DNA from: Ruminococcus sp.
GTDB taxonomy: Bacteria > Bacillota > Clostridia > Oscillospirales > Ruminococcaceae
NCBI GenBank assembly: GCA_021199305.1
Contig: JAJQIH010000019.1
Coordinates: forward strand, 1 to 35,268
Length of the DNA: 35,268 nucleotides
Direction: 5' to 3'
The position numbers and the translations under genes were made by a program. This document shows positions 8,678 to 14,723 of the stretch, piece by piece. The notes under the pieces are model-generated. The model did no database searches and was not told where the DNA came from. It saw only the letters and a list, made by a program, of their open reading frames with translations. How positions within the stretch are numbered: position 1 is the stretch's first letter; every line of letters begins with the position of its first letter.

Positions 8678-9607
8678 ATGAATTTATGTACGGCGCTTTG
8701 GGCGAAAAAAGAAAGGGAAGATAACCTCCAGACTAAATGGTTGCCTCTTTTACAGCACCTTGAAGATACAAGCCGAGTGTGCGGCTTTTTGTGGGAACAT
8801 TGGTTGTGCGACGGGCAACGTGAAATCATCGCAGAAAATAACGATCAGGAAACAGCAAAGAGAGTTTTGTTGTTTCTCGGAGCGGTTCACGACTTAGGCA
8901 AAGCAACCCCTGCTTTTCAAATAAAAGAAAGCGGAATACGGGAAATCGATATTGAACTTTTAAACCGCCTTGAGCTGGCTGGGGCAAGCGAAATTTCAAA
9001 CCTGATACTCGCAAACGGTGGAAAAAGTCCTCATAGTATTGCAGGTGAAGCGTTGCTGAGACGGTTTGATGAGAGATTTAAATCGCCTGAAGATATTTCT
9101 TCAATCGTCGGAGGCCACCACGGCCGCCCGGTAAGCAGGGGTATAATCGAAAAGCAGTTTACCGCTTATAGAATGAATTACTATCAAACGGAAAAAGAAA
9201 CCGATTCGCTGTGGCAATTATGGGATAAAACCCAGAGATATATTTATAACTGGGCGCTCGGCATAGCTGGATTTAAATCGGCTTCAGAAATACCACCTCT
9301 TTCCTGTTCCGCACAGGTACAGGCATTAGGATTGCTGACTATGGCGGACTGGATTGCCAGCAATACGAATTATTTTCCATTGATAGATCTTGATGAAGAT
9401 GCTGTGGTAGATTCAGATGCACGATTTGAAGACGGCATAAGTAAATGGTTTAAAAGCTATGGGTGGACGCCAGATGGGTTACTTGATACTGAAAAAGAAT
9501 TTGAACATCGTTTCGGTTTTCTGCCCAGACCCGAACAAAAAATTTATCTCATTGGAGCAATTCACCCCTACTTTAGAAGTTGGGGTCTTTTTGCTCCAAT
9601 GAGATAA
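8678..9607 (+). pseudogene. cas3: CRISPR-associated Cas3, HD nuclease domain only (truncated)
   Basis: Cas3 is the nuclease-helicase that shreds targets bound by type I Cascade. The 309-aa frame has the N-terminal HD domain. HLEDT lies near residue 26, the catalytic HDLGK at 71-75 (with ATPAFQ after it), HSIAGE follows, and HH at 147-148 lies in GGHHGRP. The layout, with a long linker ending in FGFLPRPEQ, is most like type I-E Cas3. That is the point where the SF2 helicase should begin, but after PEQ the frame runs into a perfect hairpin (9543-9608) and stops. Helicase, other cas genes and a CRISPR array are all missing. The promoter looks intact, so an HD-only protein could still be made. 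I rate a decayed locus more likely than a functional standalone Cas3''. Confidence 0.8.
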
Positions 9608-9608
9608 A
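9543..9608. repeat. 66-nt near-perfect hairpin at the cas3 break; possible reverse-strand terminator
   Basis: The 18-base arm TTTATCTCATTGGAGCAA (9543-9560) is matched exactly by its complement at 9591-9608. An inner stem, ACCCC with GGGGT plus four more pairs, closes on a short loop. On the reverse strand the structure is followed by TTTTTT. It may be a terminator for reverse-strand genes, a MITE-like insertion or an element end. Confidence 0.75.
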
Positions 9609-9665
9609 AAGCCACTTCACTCTTGCTTAAAATTAGTGTTCAATTTCCTTTCTTTTCACATCTTC

Positions 9666-9701
9666 AAAAATAAGAAAAGCACCGTGCCTTTTCACGATGC
9701 T
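9666..9701 (-). terminator. Terminator of the dinJ-brnTA-HTH operon
   Basis: On the reverse strand a 9-bp stem (AGCATCGTG with CACGGTGCT, one G-U) and 6-base loop is followed by TTTCTTATTTTT. It begins 16 bases after the stop of the truncated HTH gene. Confidence 0.8.
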
Positions 9702-9716
9702 TCTAGTTTTAGTTAT

Positions 9717-9875
9717 TCAATTGTTTCTCTCATCTGTAGACTCTCTTCTTTCAATGATTTTTCCGATAAGCTCAGTTTCAAATTCAATCTGTGCTCTTTC
9801 AGCTATGCTTACTTTGTTTGTGTCGCTGATATAGTCCTCAAACGTAGTAAATTTTTCACCATTGATTTCAATCAT
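9717..9875 (-). pseudogene. N-terminal remnant of an HTH-type antitoxin
   Basis: A 52-codon frame not long enough to stand out by length. It starts at an ATG 4 bases past the brnA stop, with GGGAG (inside the brnA end) as ribosome-binding site, so translation is coupled. The peptide begins MIEINGEKFTTFEDYI and continues to EFETELIGKIIERRE. That resembles the segment just before the helix-turn-helix in HigA-like Xre antitoxins, in which a sequence such as KGLTQ would follow. Here the frame diverges and stops, so the DNA-binding domain is missing, probably by frameshift or deletion. No partner toxin is visible. Family assignment is from memory of the N-terminal pattern. Confidence 0.5.
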
Positions 9876-9879
9876 AATA

Positions 9880-10095
9880 TCACTCCCACGATAGAGACAA
9901 TTGTCGATGATTTTTTATACAATCTGTAAGGTACAAATTGATGAGTGTCTGATAGGGTATTTTCTTGTCAGAGGACATTTCAGTAAAATAATTTACAATA
10001 TCGTCATCAAGAGTAATAGTATTTCCTTCATTAAGTGCTTTTGCATATGGGTTTCTTCTTGGATTCAAATTTTCAATGTTATATTCCTCTCTCAT
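9880..10095 (-). CDS. brnA: BrnA-type antitoxin
   Basis: This 71-aa antitoxin should neutralise BrnT and repress its own operon. The N-terminal part contains NPYAKAL, and the C-terminal ribbon-helix-helix-like DNA-binding segment contains ITLDDDIVNYFTEM and IPYQTLINLYLTDC, both characteristic of BrnA. The ATG at 10095 is chosen over a longer upstream frame because GGAGGTG sits five bases before it and the family starts with short sequences of the form MxEEYN. It begins 4 bases after the brnT stop. If brnT is truly inactive, brnA is an orphan antitoxin. Confidence 0.85.
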   Translation of the reverse strand: MREEYNIENLNPRRNPYAKALNEGNTITLDDDIVNYFTEMSSDKKIPYQTLINLYLTDCIKNHRQLSLSWE

Positions 10096-10099
10096 AAAC

Positions 10100-10387
10100 T
10101 CACCTCCATGCTTCATATTGTTTGATTTCGTTTCTAGTTGCCTTTCGAGCAGATATAATTCTAACAACTTCATCTGATTGACGATAGCAATGTCACACTA
10201 TGAGCAGATTTGCTTTACGGTTGATGCCTATTAGTAAAAACCTATCCTCGTTTTCTGAATGGTCTGGGTCATCGAACAAAATTGCGTTGTCGTCACAGAA
10301 TACAGTCTGTGCTTCTTCAAACGAAACTTTGTGTTTCTTTTTGTTTATAGTGTTTTTGCTTTCGCCCCATTCAAATTTGTACTTCAA
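10100..10387 (-). pseudogene. brnT: BrnT-family toxin with an in-frame TGA at codon 65
   Basis: BrnT (DUF497) toxins are small RelE-fold ribonucleases. From a TTG start at 10387, the frame reads KYKFEWGESKN, KHKVSFEEAQTVF and DPDHSENEDRFLLIG, then LLIV and a TGA at 10193-10195. After the TGA the same frame continues as HCYR then VVRIISARKAT, exactly the expected BrnT C-terminus, and stops just before brnA. Firmicute homologues have VCHCYR here, so the TGA replaces a cysteine codon by one base change. A 64-aa product would lack part of the catalytic fold. This looks like a recent single-nonsense inactivation. Recoding is possible but unsupported. Confidence 0.8.
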
Positions 10388-10413
10388 AAGTAAGTTTCTC
10401 CCTTCTGATCCAT

Positions 10414-10677
10414 TTACTCTTCTATTAACTCATGTTCTACTAATGGTCTAGTTCCGTTTTCAACACCATCAATAATTTTAGTAAGATAACGCTTGTTGCT
10501 TTCAGAAGAAAGAGGTTCAGCAGTAATTTCAAATGGAATACGATGTTCTCTGCTAACTTTTGTCAAAAAGATTGACATAGCTGTTGATATAGTAAGTCCC
10601 ATTTCATTTAATGTGTTTTCGGCTTCACGTTTCACATTTTCATCAATGCGAAAACTAACTTGTGTTGTATTTGCCAT
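10414..10677 (-). CDS. RelB/DinJ-family antitoxin, no adjacent RelE/YafQ partner
   Basis: This 87-aa protein of the RelB/DinJ family has a ribbon-helix-helix N-terminus (TTQVSFRIDENVKREAE, then LNEMGLTISTAMSIFL) that dimerises and binds DNA, followed by a C-terminal tail that would wrap a RelE/YafQ-type toxin. The ATG at 10677 is preceded by GGGAG. A longer upstream frame starts inside the promoter and is rejected. A strong promoter lies just upstream. The next gene downstream, 26 bases away, is brnT rather than a YafQ toxin, so it may be an orphan, a hybrid pairing, or the regulator of the whole reverse operon. Confidence 0.85.
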   Translation of the reverse strand: MANTTQVSFRIDENVKREAENTLNEMGLTISTAMSIFLTKVSREHRIPFEITAEPLSSESNKRYLTKIIDGVENGTRPLVEHELIEE

Positions 10678-10699
10678 AATATCAACTCCCTTCGATATT

Positions 10700-10728
10700 A
10701 TTGTATCACATTTGATGTTGTTTGTCAA
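10700..10728 (-). promoter_or_regulatory. Sigma-A promoter of the dinJ-brnT-brnA operon
   Basis: On the reverse strand, TTGACA (10728-10723) and TACAAT (10705-10700) are separated by exactly 17 bases, 22 bases before the dinJ-like ATG. Confidence 0.85.
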
Positions 10729-10775
10729 GTATTTGAGCAGTATTTTCTATTACTCAATCGGCTTTGAAATGTTAA

Positions 10776-11042
10776 CTACACACGTTCATAATGTGACCAC
10801 ATACTAATGACCTTGACAATCTTCTTATCCTCTATAACCTCGTACACAAGTCTGTGCTTTATGTTGATTCGCCTGGAATATAATCCTTGCAAATTGCCTA
10901 CAAGCTTCTCATATGGAGGCGGATTTTGAAACGGATTGCTTTGAATGACTTCGATTAGTAATTTCGCAGTATCAGATAAATGAGCAGCCTTCAGTTCCTG
11001 AACGTCTTTAGCTGCTGCTTTTGTAAGGACTACATTGTACAT
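10776..11042 (-). CDS. yoeB: YoeB-family mRNA interferase toxin
   Basis: This 88-aa RelE-fold toxin cleaves mRNA in the ribosomal A site. Residues matching the known YoeB active site are present: E46 in PYEKL, R64 in KHRLVYEV, and H84-Y85 in the C-terminal WSHYERV. The fold and length match the E. coli protein. The ATG at 11042 overlaps the yefM stop by one base (TAATG), typical of coupled antitoxin-toxin translation. A TTG two codons upstream is less likely. The toxin looks fully intact. Confidence 0.93.
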   Translation of the reverse strand: MYNVVLTKAAAKDVQELKAAHLSDTAKLLIEVIQSNPFQNPPPYEKLVGNLQGLYSRRINIKHRLVYEVIEDKKIVKVISMWSHYERV

Positions 11043-11290
11043 TACCAATCTACCTCATCAGCCGAAACACATTCCGATACAGATGTGTTTTTTCCGTCTA
11101 AAAGCTTTTTCTCCATATTTGGAATAGATGTCAAGTAAAGAGTTTCCATAAGTCCATTGTAATCATCTTCGCTAAGAAGTACAGCAGAACCTTCCTTTGT
11201 GCTGATACTCACAGGCTCGTTGAAACAAATTGTATTCTTTAGGATATTGTAAAGGTCCTTGCGGAAATTTGTTGCATTTGTGTTTATCAT
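11042..11290 (-). CDS. yefM: YefM-family antitoxin
   Basis: This 82-aa Phd/YefM antitoxin has an N-terminal DNA-binding half (INTNATNFRKDLYNIL, then EPVSISTKEGSAVLLSEDDY) and an acidic C-terminal tail that binds YoeB. The start at 11290 is supported by GAGGTGG upstream. A longer frame would begin in the promoter. Family members bind the operon promoter and repress it, more strongly with the toxin bound. Confidence 0.92.
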   Translation of the reverse strand: MINTNATNFRKDLYNILKNTICFNEPVSISTKEGSAVLLSEDDYNGLMETLYLTSIPNMEKKLLDGKNTSVSECVSADEVDW

Positions 11291-11309
11291 AAATAACCAC
11301 CTCTTTAGT

Positions 11310-11338
11310 ATTATAGCATACGTTTTAACGTACGTCAA
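11310..11338 (-). promoter_or_regulatory. yefM-yoeB promoter with palindrome between -35 and -10
   Basis: On the reverse strand, TTGACG (11338-11333) and TATAAT (11315-11310) are spaced by 17 bases. The spacer holds TACGT-TAAA-ACGTA (11332-11319), a good candidate for the YefM autoregulatory operator. Confidence 0.85.
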
Positions 11339-11381
11339 GCAAGTATGAAAATATTTTTTCTTGTTACGCCACTATTATTAT

Positions 11382-11576
11382 ATGAAGAAATTCAACACAA
11401 CCTCTTCGAGGGTTGAACGAGCGATACGCCACGCCATTGAAATTGCCTGGGACAGAGGAGATATTGACACGCTGAACTCGTTTTTCGGCTACACAGTTGA
11501 CGTTGCCAAAGGCAAACCGACAAACAGCGAGTTTATTGCTCTGATTGCGGATAGGATTAGGCTGGGGTTGAGGTGA
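11382..11576 (+). pseudogene. C-terminal fragment of the sporulation regulator Spo0A
   Basis: The 64-codon frame reads [19 protein letters not shown], then AWDRG, FFGYTV and [18 protein letters not shown]. This is the final third of the Spo0A effector domain, including the DNA-recognition helix with [10 protein letters not shown] and the conserved GKPTNSEF. The receiver domain and the first part of the effector domain are missing. No ribosome-binding site precedes the ATG, and the bases just upstream in another frame read VTPLLLY, like the residues normally found there. I read it as a decayed or transferred end of a spo0A-like gene. A short expressed DNA-binding protein is possible but not supported by start signals. 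Confidence 0.75.
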
Positions 11577-11648
11577 GCAAGATTCATATACAGAAACAGC
11601 AGCAGACACTCCGCCCTACTGGTAAACAAAGGCGAGCGGCCAAAGCAA

Positions 11649-11684
11649 AACCACACCACCGTGATAATACACAGCGGTGTGGTT
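11649..11684 (-). terminator. Imperfect hairpin terminator between convergent fragments
   Basis: The arm AACCACACC pairs with GGTGTGGTT around an inner 3-bp stem, with two mismatches. On the reverse strand it is followed by TTGCTTT, so it may end the reverse frame at 11714. Confidence 0.5.
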
Positions 11685-11713
11685 CTATTAGATTAGATTT
11701 AAAATGCCAAATC

Positions 11714-11980
11714 TTACTCCTCTTGTCTTCTAGCAAGAGTATTATCTATTTTATAGATTCGTTTCAATACTTCGTTTAGCTGCCTTTGCAACTCAGCTCT
11801 AGCATTTCTGGCAGGTTCTATTTTCTCGTCTGCATTGGCATCTCTTACCTTTTGTTCTTCCTCAGCCTTGTCATTTAAAGCTGACCGTTTAGCCCTTATA
11901 GCTGAAATCTCATCGTCCGTGTAGTATCCGAAATTGATACAAAAATACCGCCCAGAATAGTGTGAATGTGGGCAAAACAA
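11714..11980 (-). pseudogene. C-terminal fragment of an unrecognised coiled-coil protein
   Basis: A reverse frame of 88 codons with no ATG and no ribosome-binding site. Its only candidate start, a TTG, lies at the edge of a terminator-like hairpin. The peptide is highly charged and helical (SALNDKAEEEQKVRDANA, then EKIEPARNARAELQRQLNEV), compatible with a coiled coil, and ends KIDNTLARRQEE. It looks like the tail of a longer gene from a lost mobile element. I do not recognise the family. Confidence 0.4.
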
Positions 11981-11981
11981 A

Positions 11982-12023
11982 GGCTTTCAGCGAGGTTTTT
12001 GACCTACTGAAAGCCGATTTTTG
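11982..12023 (+). terminator. Hairpin GGCTTTCAG/CTGAAAGCC
   Basis: A perfect 9-bp outer stem (11982-11990 with 12007-12015) with inner AGG/CCT pairing is followed on the forward strand by GATTTTTGTTTG. On the reverse strand TTTGTTTTGCCC follows, so it could work in both directions. It separates the 11714 fragment from the ydbC cassette. Confidence 0.6.
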
Positions 12024-12158
12024 TTTGTATGCGATTTTTCGCTCCGAGCGCGAATCCACTCCAAATGAAACCTTCCGATAAGAAAAATTGAAAAGTATGA
12101 AACCCTCGGACGGCTCGGAGATGGAATAATTAAAATGTAAGAGAATAATTGAAATGTT

Positions 12159-12383
12159 CTACTTACCGAGTGCCTCACCCAGAAGACTATATAGAGTTCT
12201 CGCCTCGTCCTCGGTGAGGGTAATGCCCTTGCCCATCTTTTCATGCTCCGGCGCCCAGTCGCGGATGTCGTACTTCGGTGCTGCACCGTTCCAGGATACG
12301 AGATTCAGTTCCTTCGACCAGCCTTTTGGACTGGTGGAGATTTCGCCAAGTTGCTGTTTGATTTCGTATTTAATGTCTGCCAT
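12159..12383 (-). CDS. YdbC-like protein with PC4 single-stranded DNA-binding domain
   Basis: This 74-aa protein matches the YdbC/PC4 group. KGWSKELNLVSWN is followed by PKYDIRDWAPEHEKMGKG, the conserved core of this small beta-sheet domain. Family members bind single-stranded DNA and are structural relatives of the eukaryotic coactivator PC4. Their bacterial role is poorly defined. The ATG has GGAGG upstream. It is the last gene of a three-gene reverse cassette, 14 bases after the 88-aa gene. G+C looks visibly higher here than in the surrounding AT-rich fragments, which suggests transfer. Confidence 0.9.
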   Translation of the reverse strand: MADIKYEIKQQLGEISTSPKGWSKELNLVSWNGAAPKYDIRDWAPEHEKMGKGITLTEDEARTLYSLLGEALGK

Positions 12384-12397
12384 AAAACAAGTCCTCC

Positions 12398-12664
12398 TTA
12401 TCCCTCGTCATCCGTGGTGGTAGCGAGAAGTTCCTTTGCCTCGCTGAGGCGCAAATCCCAGTACTTTTGCAGCATCTGGATAATAACCGCCTCCTCAACA
12501 CCAGCTTCTCGCATAGCCAGAATCGTTTTCTCAATACCAAGCATATGTTCTTCAATAACTGCGTCATCAACAGCCGCATCCTCATGGTCTCTTACTGTGG
12601 CTCGAATTTCTTCGAGCAATTCACCTCCGAATTTAGCGAGACCTTCTTTCCAATTATCACTCAT
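12398..12664 (-). CDS. Hypothetical acidic helical protein, 88 aa
   Basis: I do not recognise this family. The protein begins MSDNWKEGLAKFGGEL, is rich in Glu and Ala, and appears entirely helical, with AAVIDD-like acidic stretches and EAVIIQMLQKYWDLRLSEA near the end. A GAGGAG ribosome-binding site supports the ATG. It lies between the GIY-YIG gene (27 bases) and the ydbC-like gene (14 bases), so the three are almost certainly one transcript. A small acidic protein beside a nuclease could be a partner or inhibitor, but this is only inference. Confidence 0.75.
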   Translation of the reverse strand: MSDNWKEGLAKFGGELLEEIRATVRDHEDAAVDDAVIEEHMLGIEKTILAMREAGVEEAVIIQMLQKYWDLRLSEAKELLATTTDDEG

Positions 12665-12691
12665 GACAAATCTCCTCGTCGCTCTTCTTGT

Positions 12692-13540
12692 TTATCCTTC
12701 TTCTTGATTCAACGACACTCCATCCGCATCATGCCATAGTGCATTGCCATTCAGAGCGGCTCCGCCGACCAAACCGGCCGCTGCACTTGGACTTGACATT
12801 GGCACATCCACCAGCAGCTCATGTGTACTCGAAATCTTGTCCTTGTATTTCTCCCTGGTTCTCAGCACATTACGTGGGCAGCTCTTCGTGGTTTCCGGAT
12901 TGAGCATACTCCCTTTGAACACAACAAATCCCTCAGCAGTCCGCTGACCGGTTGCCTTGTAACCTTTGTACTCCATATACAGCATCGGATTCGAGCTGTC
13001 TATAGGAGAGTCTTTCGGATCCGGTTTTTCAAAAACCTTGTATCCCATCACGCCGACAACCAGAGCCGTGTAGTCTATGAAGTCCTCCATCTCGCTCACG
13101 GTTTCTTCGGACGGATTACCCGGATTCGGGTCATTACCGTTGCGCACCAAATATCGACCGGCTTCCTGCGCCATGTTGCAGAAACGGTTCTCAAGGTAGC
13201 TTATCTCCGTGGGTCCGAGAGAGTTATTCGTGGTTGTGACCATAACCGCTTCTGTCCAGTAGTCTATAGAGTTGTGTGGCTCCTGGATGCGGTAAAGCAG
13301 ACCTTGCCCGTTCTTTCTGGTACCTGCCTGTCCGATATAGACAACAGGGTTTTGTTCCTTGTCCGTGCCAAATAGAAAATACACGCCGCTCTGTTTGAGG
13401 ATGCGCATATCCTTGCAACGTTCGAGCAGTGTCCTTGGCACCTTATAGGCGACGCCAACCCAGTTGGCAAGAGAACACTTCATCCTGCCGCCGGGTACGT
13501 CGTCCATTAAAAATAGTTTCATTGCTTTACCGCGAGCCAT
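12692..13540 (-). CDS. GIY-YIG nuclease family protein with DUF4357-like C-terminus
   Basis: This 282-aa protein has an N-terminal GIY-YIG nuclease-like domain. SGVYFLF lies at 51-57 (GIY equivalent) and VVYIGQAG at 66-73, a candidate catalytic Arg is at 84 in LLYRI, and a candidate metal-binding Glu is near 117 in SYLENR. A C-terminal DUF4357-type segment around 200-250 reads TAEGFVVFKGS. Proteins with this pairing are widespread in bacteria and phages, often in variable regions, without a settled function. The start is supported by GGGGG eight bases upstream. It heads the reverse cassette with the 88-aa and YdbC-like genes and shares their higher G+C. Confidence 0.88.
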   Translation of the reverse strand: MARGKAMKLFLMDDVPGGRMKCSLANWVGVAYKVPRTLLERCKDMRILKQSGVYFLFGTDKEQNPVVYIGQAGTRKNGQGLLYRIQEPHNSIDYWTEAVMVTTTNNSLGPTEISYLENRFCNMAQEAGRYLVRNGNDPNPGNPSEETVSEMEDFIDYTALVVGVMGYKVFEKPDPKDSPIDSSNPMLYMEYKGYKATGQRTAEGFVVFKGSMLNPETTKSCPRNVLRTREKYKDKISSTHELLVDVPMSSPSAAAGLVGGAALNGNALWHDADGVSLNQEEG

Positions 13541-13681
13541 AGCGGAAACCCCCTTGCTATATTATTCCTTGCTTAATGCTTGTAAGTGCGCCATATGGAC
13601 AAAATCCAAAAGTGACCGATTTACCGATATTTCATCAAAGAGCGTTACACCACCGGTAATGCCCTTTTTCTTTTCAGATGA

Positions 13682-13710
13682 TTGACTTAATCGAATTTGT
13701 ATGATAGAAT
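13682..13710 (+). promoter_or_regulatory. Promoter of the 279-aa gene
   Basis: TTGACT and TAGAAT are separated by 17 bases. The first in-frame ATG (13697) falls inside this promoter, which is why a downstream start is preferred. Confidence 0.75.
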
Positions 13711-13759
13711 AAGTATGAAGGGTGTAAGATATAAATTGACATTTGTAGGGGTGAACGAG

Positions 13760-14599
13760 TTGAGTATCATAATTGAAAGCAAAATGCTACATCGCATTGA
13801 TAGTTACACGACAAACACTTTGAATCCAGACACTGGACTTCCATATGATGATTCGTGGATAGTCTTTTCCTTAAATAATGAGAACTACCGTATGCGTGTC
13901 GGAAAAGAAAATGGTGGTGCATATGTGCTTAAAGTCGGAAAGTTCCATTTGAATTGGAAAATGGCTTTGGGAGATTTTATTGATTATCATAAATCCTCCG
14001 GTCATAAAATGGTTTTAGCGTTGAGTCAGGAATCCCTTGATGATGCCTTGAACAGCTACCATGGTCATTCGTGCCGAGATCGTTTCCTCAGAAATTACGA
14101 AAATCCCATTTTAATTCACAGCACCGCGCAAATATGTTATGAGCATATAATCAAAGACGATTGCTTGAAATCTTGGAATTGTCTTTATAAAGAGGGCTTT
14201 TTCACGGACGAAGAGCCAATCGGCAAGCTATTGGGTGATCCATTGGAGTTGAGAGACTATATTCTTTTTGGCTCTGGTGTTACTGGAGAAATAGTTGTCA
14301 GCTCTAAAGAAAAACACAGAATAGAAATGGACTGGAATCAGCCGTATCAACCGGGAGCCAGATTATATTTTGATATGAGACGAATTGCAGAGGACGGACT
14401 CCTTATTCGTGACGGTAGTGAAATAAAGGTAAAGGATTTTTTGCCATTGAAGCCATATCTTATTTGGGCTGCAACCGCAAAAGAGCTCAATCTCGAACAA
14501 GGAGATGTAACACCCAAGCAATTTGCTGAAAGTGCTGATTGCTATTTTCGAGATCATTTTCGTCCCAATTTTTGCTACGATGTGTATATAGAAAATTGA
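13760..14599 (+). CDS. Unrecognised protein, 279 aa; faint ADP-ribosyltransferase-like motifs
   Basis: I cannot assign this protein to a named family. The start is taken as TTG at 13760 because AGGGGTG lies six bases upstream and the earlier ATGs overlap the promoter. A GTG at 13751 is an alternative. The C-terminal half looks like a distinct domain. It contains ILIHSTAQICYEHI and LKSWNCLY, then PIGKLLGDPLELRDYI, GARLYFDMRRI and PYLIWAAT. An H-S-T segment followed by a later LYFD strand is reminiscent of ADP-ribosyltransferase/RNA 2'-phosphotransferase-like folds, but that is a weak pattern match. There are no membrane segments. The gene stands alone with its own promoter between two reverse clusters. 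Confidence 0.75.
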   Translation: MSIIIESKMLHRIDSYTTNTLNPDTGLPYDDSWIVFSLNNENYRMRVGKENGGAYVLKVGKFHLNWKMALGDFIDYHKSSGHKMVLALSQESLDDALNSYHGHSCRDRFLRNYENPILIHSTAQICYEHIIKDDCLKSWNCLYKEGFFTDEEPIGKLLGDPLELRDYILFGSGVTGEIVVSSKEKHRIEMDWNQPYQPGARLYFDMRRIAEDGLLIRDGSEIKVKDFLPLKPYLIWAATAKELNLEQGDVTPKQFAESADCYFRDHFRPNFCYDVYIEN

Positions 14600-14723
14600 T
14601 ATGTGATATAACTTTACTTAGTAATCATTGTTGCAATTATGATTTATCAGCAAAATCATATGCTATTAATTATCCCTCAAATATATATCGCAACAGTACA
14701 GCATTGACAGCGCAAAAATTCCC
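14600..14723. other. AT-rich spacer, no feature recognised
   Basis: There is no gene between the 279-aa gene and the hairpin array. On the reverse strand a short open frame ends at 14670, but it is composed largely of the repeat array and has no start signals. Confidence 0.5.

Noticed and set aside
10193-10195. Selenocysteine at the brnT TGA
   Set aside because: The best downstream pairing is about 4 bp (CATTG with CAATC region), there is no evidence of selenoprotein machinery in the window, and BrnT is not a known selenoprotein family.
11573-11779. Forward 68-codon frame after the Spo0A fragment
   Set aside because: GTG start without a site, odd composition, and it runs through a terminator-like hairpin.
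13464-13685. Forward open frame and the opposite reverse frame of about 45 codons (SSEKKKGITGGVTLFDEI)
   Set aside because: The reverse frame has protein-like composition and could be the end of a lost gene, but it has no start and crosses the promoter of the 279-aa gene. The forward frame is its antisense.
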